Below are positions 6,945 through 15,690 of a stretch of 64,000 bases of DNA, piece after piece (positions within the stretch are counted from its first letter, which is position 1; each line of letters starts with the position of its first letter). The position numbers and the translations under genes are program-made. Origin of the DNA: an uncultured SAR116 cluster alpha proteobacterium (GTDB lineage Bacteria; Pseudomonadota; Alphaproteobacteria; Puniceispirillales; Marisalimonadaceae); contig CACJQK010000004.1 in assembly GCA_902595515.1 (NCBI GenBank), positions 1-64,000 of the forward strand, written 5' to 3'. Under the pieces are notes generated by a model. The model saw only the letters and a program-made list of their open reading frames with translations, had not been told where the DNA came from and made no database searches.

Positions 6945-9134
6945 TTAGTTATTTATACTTTCACTTAAAGTTCTCATAATAGCTTTAGGTTGATATTTAA
7001 AATCACCAAGATTTCTGAAACTAAAAGTCAAATAAACAGAGTCTTCAGGTAGTATATCTCTATCCGCAACTCCACCCGTACTTTTGTATTGAAACAAAAC
7101 AGTTAGGCAGTTATCAAACATATAACCAGTACCATTATATTCTAATCCTAAAGTCTCAGATATTAGTTCTTCATCATTATTATTCAGGTCATAAGTTCTA
7201 GAATAGATTGTTTTTAAATTAGAAAAATTTTTTGAAAAATTTAGTACTAATTCTTCTCTATCATTATTATCATATAAATATTCTTTATTCACCGATCTAT
7301 GATTAGCGGAATATGACCAACCGTCAAAAGAACCATTAAATTTAAAATCTGAAGTGTCAGACTTTAAATTATGATGATTATAAAGTGAAAACCAAGAAAA
7401 ATTATACATTTCATTAATATTCCAGCTCATTGTATTAATGAAATGTGATTGCCTATCTTTATTAGCAATGGAAATATTTTTTTGAGTACCACTTAGTTTA
7501 TGACTTTGTCCAACAAAAAAGTCTAATTTACCCAATTTTTCTGTCATATATAGAGCTGTTAATCCAAGATTTAATCTATCGTTTGATTGTATATTGTCCC
7601 TCCCTTGAAATTGATTACTTAGAAATAAATTAGCTTGATCTAAAATAAACTCAGAAGAGTCTCTGTTTGGAACTTCATTTGTTCTATCAGTAGCATTGAT
7701 AGAACTTAATTGCATTTTAGGTTCTATCATGAAACCGGAAGTTTCATTAATAAAATTAAATTGTTTACTAGCAGCAATAGATAATCCAGATGAAATTCTA
7801 TCAATGTATCTACTATTATTAGTATCGGTTGATGGTCTTCCTTGTATAGAATATAGATCAAGTCCTAAATTTGCATCAGCCTCGAATAGTAAATTCTCAA
7901 AATATAATTTTTTATTTATGTTACCAAATCCTGACCATCTTTTAATATCATAACTTTCATCATTATATATTGAATGAGCGCTGAGCTTAACATCATAATT
8001 GTAATTATATTTTTTATTAGTATTAAAAATGTGATGGGATATTGAAGGAGCTAAAACAGGTTCATTATTATTGCTTGTTTCATCAAGATTTTGAATATTG
8101 TAAACTTCAATATTTGATAGCGAATTATTATTTATTTTTTTTAATTCAATATAGCTTTTATAGCTTGTATTGCTATCAAAGCCGTACCTTCTCATGAATG
8201 TTTCTTGATCAGCATACTTGCCTTCAATTTTCATATCCCAATTATTTTTTAAAGAAGTTGATGCTTTTAAATTAACTGCAAATACATTATCACCATTTGA
8301 TTTATTAGTATCTAAATTACCATTATATATATTAGTCTCTAGAGATGTATTTTCATATTCCTTTCTAATATTTAATTGATCCGCATGACCTGTTTTACCA
8401 TTTTGATGAGTAGTAAAGGTCATATCCCATGTCGCATCATTTTCAGGAGCATAATAATATGGAACTTTAATATGAAATCTATTTCTATTTGAATAACCAT
8501 AGGTGGGAGTCAAAAAACCTGACCTTCTTTTAATTGTCCAATCAGGAAAACTTAAATATGGTAAATAATATACAGGTAAAGAAAATATTTTCATTACTGG
8601 GTGCTTGAGGTAAATAGTTTGTGTTTTTGGGTCATGATGTATTTGTTTAGATTCTAATCTCCAAACAGGTGTTTCTTGTTTTTTTAAATCACAATCACAA
8701 GCTGTATATACACCCTCGTTAAAGAAACTTTCACCAATATCATTTTTTTTGAAATTTTCAGCACTTACACTAGATTTATCTTCTAATTTTCCAAAAAGCG
8801 GAATTGCAACAACTGACTTGAATTCATTAGTTAAAACTACTTCATTAGATTCATATATAGATCCATCTTTTTCTCTTAAGATAACTTTACCTGTTGCTAT
8901 GGCCTTATCAATATTTTGATCGTAAACTACCTTATCAGCAATAATTTTTCTATTTTCATTTATTATTACAACATTTCCTGATGCCGTAACTATTTTGTTT
9001 TTTTCGTCAACTTTTATTATATCACTAGTAAACTCTACATCTTTAGTATTTGGAGATAAATTATTTTTGGTTTCTCCAAAAGATTTACTGGAGACGATTA
9101 TTATTAATGTAAAGATTATACTTAAAATTTTCAT
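6945..9134 (-). CDS. lptD: LPS-assembly outer membrane protein LptD
   Basis: 729 residues. LptD is the outer-membrane barrel that, with the LptE lipoprotein, inserts lipopolysaccharide into the outer leaflet. A signal peptide (MKILSIIFTLIIIVSSKSFG) is followed by an OstA/LptA-like beta-jellyroll (residues 30-140; repeats such as KIVTASGNVVI and KAIATGKVIL). Then comes the family signature region YLKHPVMKIFSLPVYYLPYL and RRSGFLTPTYGYS, and a long C-terminal barrel. Cysteines occur as YTACDCDLK near residue 147 and in DNCLTVLFQ near the C-terminus, fitting the inter-domain disulfides of the family. The usual surA-pdxA-ksgA neighbours are absent. It lies 54 bases downstream of the FAD-linked dehydrogenase gene. 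Confidence 0.93.
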   Translation of the reverse strand: MKILSIIFTLIIIVSSKSFGETKNNLSPNTKDVEFTSDIIKVDEKNKIVTASGNVVIINENRKIIADKVVYDQNIDKAIATGKVILREKDGSIYESNEVVLTNEFKSVVAIPLFGKLEDKSSVSAENFKKNDIGESFFNEGVYTACDCDLKKQETPVWRLESKQIHHDPKTQTIYLKHPVMKIFSLPVYYLPYLSFPDWTIKRRSGFLTPTYGYSNRNRFHIKVPYYYAPENDATWDMTFTTHQNGKTGHADQLNIRKEYENTSLETNIYNGNLDTNKSNGDNVFAVNLKASTSLKNNWDMKIEGKYADQETFMRRYGFDSNTSYKSYIELKKINNNSLSNIEVYNIQNLDETSNNNEPVLAPSISHHIFNTNKKYNYNYDVKLSAHSIYNDESYDIKRWSGFGNINKKLYFENLLFEADANLGLDLYSIQGRPSTDTNNSRYIDRISSGLSIAASKQFNFINETSGFMIEPKMQLSSINATDRTNEVPNRDSSEFILDQANLFLSNQFQGRDNIQSNDRLNLGLTALYMTEKLGKLDFFVGQSHKLSGTQKNISIANKDRQSHFINTMSWNINEMYNFSWFSLYNHHNLKSDTSDFKFNGSFDGWSYSANHRSVNKEYLYDNNDREELVLNFSKNFSNLKTIYSRTYDLNNNDEELISETLGLEYNGTGYMFDNCLTVLFQYKSTGGVADRDILPEDSVYLTFSFRNLGDFKYQPKAIMRTLSESINN

Positions 9135-9188
9135 TATTACTTACTTGATTATTAAAAATAAAATTAATTTATTTGAATTAGATATAAT

Positions 9189-10646
9189 TTAAAATAATAC
9201 TTTTCCTGGGTTCATTATTCCTTGTGGATCTAATTGATTTTTTATTTTCCCCATGATTGAATATGCTACTTCATCTTTATGGGTTTTTAAACTATCTTTT
9301 TTTAACTGGCCTATCCCATGTTCTGCAGAAAATGATCCATTATAGTTGTGGACAATTTTATAAAGTTCTTTTGTTAATTCTAAACTCTTTCCATCAAAGC
9401 CATCAGGTAAAGATCCATTTCCAAAAACATTGTAATGAAGGTTACCATCACCTAAGTGTCCAAAATAAATTGTTTTAAGATTAGGTAAGAAATTAGTTAT
9501 CATAATTTGCGCTTCTTTATGAAAGTTTTCAATTGATTCAACTGGTAAAGATATATCATGTTTTAGACACTTTATTAGATTTGAATTTTCGAGCTCTTTT
9601 TTTTCTGACTCAGCAGCAGCTTCTCTTATAGACCATAAGGCTCTTTTTTGATTTTCGTTTATACAAATGGTGGCATCGGAGATTAAATTAACTTCAAAAC
9701 ATTCTTCTAATACATTTTCAATTGATTTTATAATTTGAATTTCTCCTTTTTCATTTGGAGTAATCTCATTTTTTGAAAAACTAGAAACATCTATTAAAAC
9801 GCCCATTTCAGGTATATTTTCAAGGGGCATAATAATATTATCAATATTATTTTTCGCCACTTCCCAGAAACTTTTTGGCATAAGTTCAAAAGATTCAATT
9901 CTATCTGGGAAATGAGATCTGAAAGTATTTAACAACTTTACCGCATTAGAAATTTCATTTGCTTCTACAAATAAGGTTGTGATCATTTTAGGTAATTGAA
10001 AAAGCTTTAAGGTAGCAGCTGTAATTATTCCAAGTGTGCCTTCAGCTCCTATAAAAAGATTTTTTAAATCATAACCAGTATTATCTTTTTTAAGTTCTGA
10101 AATTAAGTTCATGATTTTACCATTTGGTAAAACAATTTCTAAACCAAGACAGAGTTCTCTTGTATTTCCATACTTTAAAACATTCACTCCACCAGCGTTT
10201 GTGGATAAATTACCACCTATCATACATGAACCTTGAGCTCCCAAACTTAGTGGAAAAAATAAATTTTCTTTTTCTACAACATCATGGATTTGACTTAAAA
10301 TAACACCAGATTCTACAGTTATTGTTTGAGATTCTTTATTAAACTGCCGAACTTTATTCATTTTTTCAAATGAAATCACAATTGATGTTCCACTATTATC
10401 TGGTGTTGCTGCTCCACAAAGACTTGTATTTCCACCCTGAGGTACTACACCAATTTTGTTTTTATCAGCAAGTTTCAGGATACGCGAAACTTCTTTTGTG
10501 TTAATTGGTTTTAATATTGCAGCCGCATCACCTTTATATTGTTCTCTCCAATCTTGAACATATTTCAAATGATCTTTTTTTGTGAATATTGGATTATGTT
10601 TTAGGTTTAGTGATTTAAGTTTTATTTCTAAAGAAGTATTGTCCAT
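9189..10646 (-). CDS. FAD-binding oxidoreductase, GlcD / D-2-hydroxyglutarate dehydrogenase type
   Basis: 485 residues, full length for this family of flavoenzymes that oxidise D-2-hydroxy acids. The FAD-binding (PCMH/VAO-type) half has QGGNTSLCGAATP, then LGAQGSCMIGGNLSTNAGG and IGAEGTLGIITAATLKLF. The C-terminal half has FGHLGDGNLHYNVFG and SAEHGIGQLKKD, which supply the metal and substrate ligands in this family. It resembles D-2-hydroxyglutarate dehydrogenases more than glycolate oxidase subunits, since no GlcE/GlcF genes follow. It lies 6 bases after the CysQ-TsaC fusion in a four-gene minus-strand run (alkA-like, fusion, this gene, lptD). The exact substrate is inferred. Confidence 0.85.
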   Translation of the reverse strand: MDNTSLEIKLKSLNLKHNPIFTKKDHLKYVQDWREQYKGDAAAILKPINTKEVSRILKLADKNKIGVVPQGGNTSLCGAATPDNSGTSIVISFEKMNKVRQFNKESQTITVESGVILSQIHDVVEKENLFFPLSLGAQGSCMIGGNLSTNAGGVNVLKYGNTRELCLGLEIVLPNGKIMNLISELKKDNTGYDLKNLFIGAEGTLGIITAATLKLFQLPKMITTLFVEANEISNAVKLLNTFRSHFPDRIESFELMPKSFWEVAKNNIDNIIMPLENIPEMGVLIDVSSFSKNEITPNEKGEIQIIKSIENVLEECFEVNLISDATICINENQKRALWSIREAAAESEKKELENSNLIKCLKHDISLPVESIENFHKEAQIMITNFLPNLKTIYFGHLGDGNLHYNVFGNGSLPDGFDGKSLELTKELYKIVHNYNGSFSAEHGIGQLKKDSLKTHKDEVAYSIMGKIKNQLDPQGIMNPGKVLF

Positions 10647-10652
10647 TTTTCC

Positions 10653-12434
10653 CTAATTCTGATATGATGCTCTTTTTAATCTATCATTTATTGCAACACC
10701 AATACCCCTCATGGGAATAGGCATAACTTGTATATTTTTAACTCCAAATGAATCTAAATATCGCAGACCAGAATATAATAAATTACAAGCCTGAAATAAA
10801 TTTCCACTAGGACTTAAATTAAACATAATCTGTTCTTTCTGCAATGTTTTTGGAACATTCCCAAAAGTTAGCCAAGCACTATCATCAATTCTAAATTTTT
10901 GGTTTATATAGACATTAGCTTTTGGAGAATAATGACTTTTCATTTGCCCAGGTGATATTAATTCATCAAAATCTTGAGGGTCTAAAATGTTAGAGTTAAA
11001 TATATTTGAGATCATTTTGGAAGTAATGTAACCATGTCTCAGTATAATTGGAAGTTCTCCCCTACAATCAACTACTGTTGATTCGATTCCTACTTCACAT
11101 GATCCATAATCAATTATTTTAGATAAATTCCAATCTTTTCCTTTAAACTTAGGTCCAAAATCCTCTTTTACGTGATTGATTTTTGTTGGACTTATACCAC
11201 CAGATTTGTTTGCACTTGGTGCTAAAATAGGGATTTTTATCTTTTCCAATAGTTCTCTTGCTACAGGATGTGATGGCACTCTAATGGCTATTGTACTTTT
11301 ACCTTGGGATAATAAATTTGCTAAATCATTTCTTTTTGTCTGTAAAATTATTGTTAATGGACCAGGCCAATATCTTTCCGTTAAGATATTACTTATTTTT
11401 GTAAATTCACCATATTTTTCAGCTTCTTTTTTGTTAAAGGTGTGTACAATTAGTGGGTTATTTAATGGTCGGTTTTTTGCATTATATATGCTTTTAATTG
11501 CTTTTTTACTATTACCTATAGCGCCAAGTCCATAGACGGTTTCAGTTGGAAACACTACTAAATTTTCTTTTTTTAATTCAGTAATACTCTCGTCCAAATC
11601 TTTTTTATAACTATCATAGTTTTTATTTTTTAATTTTATTAAAAATGTATTTGGTATATTTTCTGTTTTTCCATGGGCTAAAAAAATATCATTTAGGAAC
11701 TTCGTCTTTCCATATTTAATTTCAATACCAGAATCAGAAATTATATTACCACCAGCAGATTTTAAAATACTATGTCCTGCTGCAATATCCCATTCCATAG
11801 TAGGTGATGTTCTTGGATAAAAATCTACCTTGCCTTCAGCTAAATAACAAAACTTGATACTAGATCCTAAGTATTGATCTGAAATTGGTTTAACAAAAGA
11901 CATCCAGTCCTCTAATTCTTTTGATCTATGATTAAAGCTGCTTAAAGTTTTCAGTTTTTTGTAATTAATTTCAGTACATTGTATTATCTGAGAATTCTTG
12001 AAATTTTGACCTTTATCTAATCTCCATGCCTTATTATTATAATTGTACCAAATTGTTCCGGTTGTTGGCTGGGCAATTAAACCAAAAATAGGTGAGTTGT
12101 GTTTTATGAGGGCAAAATTAACAGTAAAATTTGGTCTTTTATTTATAAATTCTTTAGTTCCATCGATAGGGTCAATTAACCAAAAATAATTTTTGTTTTT
12201 AAATATATATTTTGGATTATAAAGCTCTTCACTAATTATTTCTACATTTGGGAATAATTTCTGTAGTCCAATTACAGCAATTTCATTAACTTTAATGTCT
12301 GCATTTGTTAATGGTGAATTATCATCTTTATAACTTACTAATTTATTATCAAATTCTTTATAATGATGAAGAGCACATTCATTACATTTTTTTGCTAATT
12401 CAATTATTTTAACTATTTTATTTTTAGTAATCAT
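10653..12434 (-). CDS. Fusion: CysQ-like phosphatase + TsaC/Sua5 threonylcarbamoyl-AMP synthase
   Basis: 593 residues in one uninterrupted frame carrying two enzymes. Residues 1-258 are an inositol-monophosphatase-fold protein of CysQ type (3'(2'),5'-bisphosphate nucleotidase): SPLTNADIKVN, DPIDGTKEF and MEWDIAAGHSILK provide the metal site. From residue 272 a complete Sua5/TsaC follows: VVFPTETVYGLGA, IAIRVPSHPVARELL, LAPSANKSGG and VGIESTVVDCRG, then the Sua5 C-terminal domain beginning SPGQMKSHYSPKA. Sua5 makes threonylcarbamoyl-AMP for the t6A37 modification of ANN-decoding tRNAs. No start codon or stop lies at the junction (LDESITELKKENL), so it is a true fusion. The gene start overlaps the upstream stop by one base. 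Confidence 0.9.
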   Translation of the reverse strand: MITKNKIVKIIELAKKCNECALHHYKEFDNKLVSYKDDNSPLTNADIKVNEIAVIGLQKLFPNVEIISEELYNPKYIFKNKNYFWLIDPIDGTKEFINKRPNFTVNFALIKHNSPIFGLIAQPTTGTIWYNYNNKAWRLDKGQNFKNSQIIQCTEINYKKLKTLSSFNHRSKELEDWMSFVKPISDQYLGSSIKFCYLAEGKVDFYPRTSPTMEWDIAAGHSILKSAGGNIISDSGIEIKYGKTKFLNDIFLAHGKTENIPNTFLIKLKNKNYDSYKKDLDESITELKKENLVVFPTETVYGLGAIGNSKKAIKSIYNAKNRPLNNPLIVHTFNKKEAEKYGEFTKISNILTERYWPGPLTIILQTKRNDLANLLSQGKSTIAIRVPSHPVARELLEKIKIPILAPSANKSGGISPTKINHVKEDFGPKFKGKDWNLSKIIDYGSCEVGIESTVVDCRGELPIILRHGYITSKMISNIFNSNILDPQDFDELISPGQMKSHYSPKANVYINQKFRIDDSAWLTFGNVPKTLQKEQIMFNLSPSGNLFQACNLLYSGLRYLDSFGVKNIQVMPIPMRGIGVAINDRLKRASYQN

Positions 12435-13063
12435 TACTTTGAGGATTTTAATTTATTTTTATTATAAAAATGCCACAGGAACAAGGCCGCTGCACCTCTG
12501 TAAGGTTCCCAATTTTGACCCAAATTTTCCATTTCAATTTGACTAGGTCTTTTAATTAAATTCAATAATATTTTTATTGCTTCTTGAAGCGCTAAGTCAG
12601 CTGACGGCCAAGCATTTACATCTTGTAAGACAAAGAGTTTGAAATTATTAATTGTCCATTGCCCAATTCCTTTTATAGGTAACAAAACTTTAGTAACCTC
12701 ATCACTTGATAATTTATCTAGGGAACTTACGTCCAGTTGTTTATTTAATGACAATGTAGCTAAGTTTTTGATGTAAAATGATTTTTGAGTAGATAACCCA
12801 AAATTTTTTAAATCTTCAATACTAGATTTTGATAAAACTTGTTCACTCAACATTTTATTTTTATCAAGTTTTTCATATATTTTTTTTGCAACACTTGTTG
12901 AAATTTGTTGGCCAATAATTATTTTCACGATGCTTTCAAATTTTTTTTCAATAGCACGATTTTCTGGCAATCCAAAATCATCAAATATTTTTTTGAAGTT
13001 TTCATCTATTTTTTTGATCTCGTAAAATGCGTTGAGCATTTTACTATTCCATTTTAAATTCAT
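12434..13063 (-). CDS. HhH-GPD DNA glycosylase (3-methyladenine DNA glycosylase II-like)
   Basis: 209 residues. Base-excision-repair glycosylases of this group remove alkylated purines. The helix-hairpin-helix is LLPIKGIGQWTINNF (residues 127-141) and the catalytic Asp lies in WPSADLALQEA, both in the usual spacing. The N-terminal half, VKIIIGQQISTSVAKKIYEK, matches the family's QQ(I/L)S motif. It lacks the long N-terminal TATA-box-like domain of E. coli AlkA and is nearer the short alphaproteobacterial and eukaryotic MAG forms. It is the first gene of the minus-strand run and overlaps the CysQ-TsaC start by one base, so the genes are translationally coupled. Confidence 0.88.
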   Translation of the reverse strand: MNLKWNSKMLNAFYEIKKIDENFKKIFDDFGLPENRAIEKKFESIVKIIIGQQISTSVAKKIYEKLDKNKMLSEQVLSKSSIEDLKNFGLSTQKSFYIKNLATLSLNKQLDVSSLDKLSSDEVTKVLLPIKGIGQWTINNFKLFVLQDVNAWPSADLALQEAIKILLNLIKRPSQIEMENLGQNWEPYRGAAALFLWHFYNKNKLKSSK

Positions 13064-13117
13064 TTCTAATTTCTATATAATAAATAAAAATTACAATTAA
13101 CATAAAGAAGAATTATT

Positions 13118-13768
13118 TTGAAAGAAATTATAAGAAATAAAAAAATATGGGATCTCCCTTTGAGATTATTTCATATTAGTTTAATTTTTCTTGTCATAGG
13201 CTCTATATCATCAGCAAAATTAAATATGTTAGATCTTCATCAGTATTTTGGTGTGGCATTGTTAGGTTTGGTTTTTTTTAGAATAATATGGGGATTTTTT
13301 GGCACTTACTATTCGAGATTCAAAAGCTTTAATTTATCAATTATAGATGCATTATCCCAGTTTTCAAAAACTAATACCATTACATCAATTAGGACACCAA
13401 TAGGATGCTATTCTACTTTAATATTTATAATAGTTTTATTATCAATATCTATATCAGGTTTATTTTCAAGTGATGATATTTTATATGACGCACCACTTTC
13501 GTTTTTAACTCCAAATCATATAAGTGATTGGACCTATCTTCACAATATTCTTCATTATATTTTATATATTTTAATTGGAACACACATCTCAGCCATCTTA
13601 TATTATCAAATTGTAAAGAAAATTAAAATTATAGAAAGAATTCTGGATGGTTACTCAAGAATTGAAAAAATGAACATTGTTTCAATTAATGAAAAACCAT
13701 TAATAGGCATTCTTATATTATTCATTTTAACGATTTTACCAGTTTTAATTTTACTATATTTTAATTAA
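13118..13768 (+). CDS. Cytochrome b561-type membrane protein
   Basis: 216 residues with four main transmembrane helices and a C-terminal fifth (IGILILFILTILPVLILLYF). Histidines sit in the helices as expected for a di-haem cytochrome b of the b561/Ni-hydrogenase type: RLFHISLIF, LDLHQYFGVALLG, YLHNILHYILYILIGTHISAI. The family passes electrons between quinol and periplasmic partners such as c-type cytochromes. The start is TTG at 13118 with AAGAAG upstream; no ATG fits better. It converges on the GlcG-like gene with only one base between them. No cytochrome c partner is nearby, so its role is open. Confidence 0.8.
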   Translation: MKEIIRNKKIWDLPLRLFHISLIFLVIGSISSAKLNMLDLHQYFGVALLGLVFFRIIWGFFGTYYSRFKSFNLSIIDALSQFSKTNTITSIRTPIGCYSTLIFIIVLLSISISGLFSSDDILYDAPLSFLTPNHISDWTYLHNILHYILYILIGTHISAILYYQIVKKIKIIERILDGYSRIEKMNIVSINEKPLIGILILFILTILPVLILLYFN

Positions 13769-13769
13769 C

Positions 13770-14216
13770 TTATCCAACATCAGGTACAAATCCAGCTGCT
13801 TCAATGCCAAAAACAGCAGCAATTTCATCATTATCAGATGTATCTCCTGATATACCCACAGAACCTATAATGTTATTGTTTTTGTCTCTTATTAAAACAC
13901 CTCCAGGGACTGGCACTAATTCGCCATTTGTAAGTGCATTTACAGCATTAATGAAATAAGCTTGTTGTTCAGCTCTATTAAATAATGCTCTTGATCCCAT
14001 TCCCATTTGGAAAGCTCCATTTGCTTTACCATGTGCAATCTTAAAACGTAAACTACTTATTCCATCTTCTCCTAAACATGCTTTGATCGCACCACGATGA
14101 TCTAAAATTACAACCATTATTGGATTAATTTTAATTTCTCTTGCTTTTTTAATTGAGTTTTGGATTATCAAATTTGCTTTTTCTAAAGTAATTTGTTCCA
14201 TAATTATTTCAGACAT
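13770..14216 (-). CDS. GlcG/HbpS family protein
   Basis: 148 residues of the GlcG/HbpS family (formerly DUF336), small oligomeric proteins found beside glycolate or glycerol catabolic genes or as haem-binding sensors. Diagnostic stretches are MVVILDHRGAIKACL, SLRFKIAHGKANGAF, PVPGGVLIRDKNN and GSVGISGDTSDNDEIAA. The start at 14216 (MSEIIMEQITLEKAN) has an alternative ATG five codons in. There is no signal peptide, so it is cytoplasmic. Convergence with cytochrome b561 and proximity to a GlcD-type dehydrogenase (3 kb away) are suggestive but not an operon. Molecular function is not settled for the family. Confidence 0.82.
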   Translation of the reverse strand: MSEIIMEQITLEKANLIIQNSIKKAREIKINPIMVVILDHRGAIKACLGEDGISSLRFKIAHGKANGAFQMGMGSRALFNRAEQQAYFINAVNALTNGELVPVPGGVLIRDKNNNIIGSVGISGDTSDNDEIAAVFGIEAAGFVPDVG

Positions 14217-14322
14217 ATAAATTCTCCATATTGATTAAGAAATTTTAATTTTTTTTTAACTTATATACTTATTTATGCTAATAGGCTTAAATCTTCTACA
14301 TTAAAATTTTAAATAGAACAAA

Positions 14323-15312
14323 ATGTTACCTAAATCAAATTATCTTAATTTTTTAAAACTGAATGAAAAAAAACTAAATACACCAGATATTACAATTGTA
14401 GTTGCTTTTTATAAATTTTTTGAAATTCAAGATACTATTGCATTACAAAATTCATTAAAATCAATTTTAAATGACAATGAAATTAAAGGTACAATTTTAA
14501 TAGCAAAAGAGGGTGTTAATGGAACAATTGCAGGAAAAATAAATGAGATAACAATAGCATTAGAAAAACTTTGGAGTTTAGATTTTTTAATTGATTTAGA
14601 GCCTAAATACTCATTTGCTTTTAAAAATCCTTTCTTCAGAATGAAAATAAGACAAAAAAAAGAAATTGTTACTATTGGAATGCCAGAAATTTCGCCTAAT
14701 AAGATTGTTGGAAATTATGTTAAGCCAGAAAATTGGAATGATTTAATATCTGATAAAAACTTGTTGTTAATTGATACAAGAAATAGTTATGAAGTATCAA
14801 TAGGCTCATTTGAAAATGCTTTAAATCCCAATATAAAAAATTTTAGGGAATTTCCAGACTGGGTTACTAAAAATTTAATAAATAAGGATCCTGATATAAA
14901 AAATAAAAAAGTTGCTATGTTTTGTACTGGTGGTATCAGATGTGAAAAATCTACCTCTTATCTAAAGTCTCTTGGTTTTGAAAAAGTGTATCATTTAGAG
15001 GGTGGAATTTTGAAATATCTTGAAAAGATTCCAAAAAATGAAAGTAAATGGAATGGAAGTTGTTTTGTATTTGATTATAGAGTTTCTGTTGATCACAACT
15101 TAGAACTAGGTCATTATGAAATGTGTTTTGCTTGTAGAATGCCTATAAGTCAAAATGATAAAATGCATAAGTATTTTGTCCAAGGAGAGAGTTGCCATCA
15201 TTGTTTTAAATCTTCAAACGACAAACAAAAAAAGAGATTTAAAGAACGACAAAAACAAATTGAACTTTCTAGAAAAAAAAATGAAACTCACATTGGTAAA
15301 GTTAAGTCTTAA
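14323..15312 (+). CDS. trhO: tRNA uridine(34) hydroxylase, rhodanese family
   Basis: 329 residues, standard length for TrhO (YceA), which hydroxylates U34 of certain tRNAs towards 5-hydroxyuridine. An N-terminal acylphosphatase-like domain (TIVVAFYKFFEI, then GTILIAKEGVNGTIAG) precedes a rhodanese domain with LLIDTRNSYEVSIG and the catalytic loop CTGGIRCEKS (Cys near residue 202). A C-terminal cysteine cluster (CFACRMPIS and CHHCFKSS) is also characteristic. It is a single gene flanked by opposite-strand neighbours. Its presence beside queA-tgt-queG and TsaC in this window shows several wobble or anticodon-loop modification routes. Confidence 0.93.
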   Translation: MLPKSNYLNFLKLNEKKLNTPDITIVVAFYKFFEIQDTIALQNSLKSILNDNEIKGTILIAKEGVNGTIAGKINEITIALEKLWSLDFLIDLEPKYSFAFKNPFFRMKIRQKKEIVTIGMPEISPNKIVGNYVKPENWNDLISDKNLLLIDTRNSYEVSIGSFENALNPNIKNFREFPDWVTKNLINKDPDIKNKKVAMFCTGGIRCEKSTSYLKSLGFEKVYHLEGGILKYLEKIPKNESKWNGSCFVFDYRVSVDHNLELGHYEMCFACRMPISQNDKMHKYFVQGESCHHCFKSSNDKQKKRFKERQKQIELSRKKNETHIGKVKS

Positions 15313-15315
15313 AAT

Positions 15316-15690
15316 TTAGTTAAATAAACTAAGAACTGTTTCTGGAGACCTTCCAATAACTGATTGGATTAACTCATTATTTTGATATTTACAAATTATT
15401 GGTCTTTGCAATAAAATAGGAAACTTATAAATATAATTAATTATTGCATCTTTAGACAAATCTTTTTTTGTTAATTTTAATTCTTTATATAAACTTTCAT
15501 TCTTTCTTATTATTTCGTCTTCAGATATTTTATTTAAGCTAAGTATGGATTTAAGTTCAATAATATCAATTCCTTCTTCTAAGTATTTTATTATTTTAAA
15601 ATCTTTGGTTTTGGAATTAAGAATTTCTAATGCTTTTCTGGATTTTGAACATCTTGCGTTATGATAGATATTAAAACTAATCTTTGTCAT
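15316..15690 (-). CDS. ArsC-family thioredoxin-fold protein (arsenate reductase-like)
   Basis: 124 residues, the usual size for glutaredoxin-dependent ArsC. The active site YHNARCSKSRKALEIL carries Cys-13 followed by Ser, as in ArsC (HNPRCSKS). LQRPIICKYQNN near residue 98 corresponds to the family's arginine-bearing RPI motif. Arsenate reduction by transfer to glutathione is the family reaction, but many members are YfgD-like proteins of unknown role and no arsenite exporter or ArsR is nearby. The start overlaps the upstream molybdopterin-binding gene by four bases (ATGA), so the two are co-translated. Confidence 0.82.
   Translation of the reverse strand: MTKISFNIYHNARCSKSRKALEILNSKTKDFKIIKYLEEGIDIIELKSILSLNKISEDEIIRKNESLYKELKLTKKDLSKDAIINYIYKFPILLQRPIICKYQNNELIQSVIGRSPETVLSLFN

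Noticed and set aside
11176-11535. 119-residue plus-strand frame
   Set aside because: It is opposite the conserved Sua5 part of the fusion gene, with no ribosome site or family.
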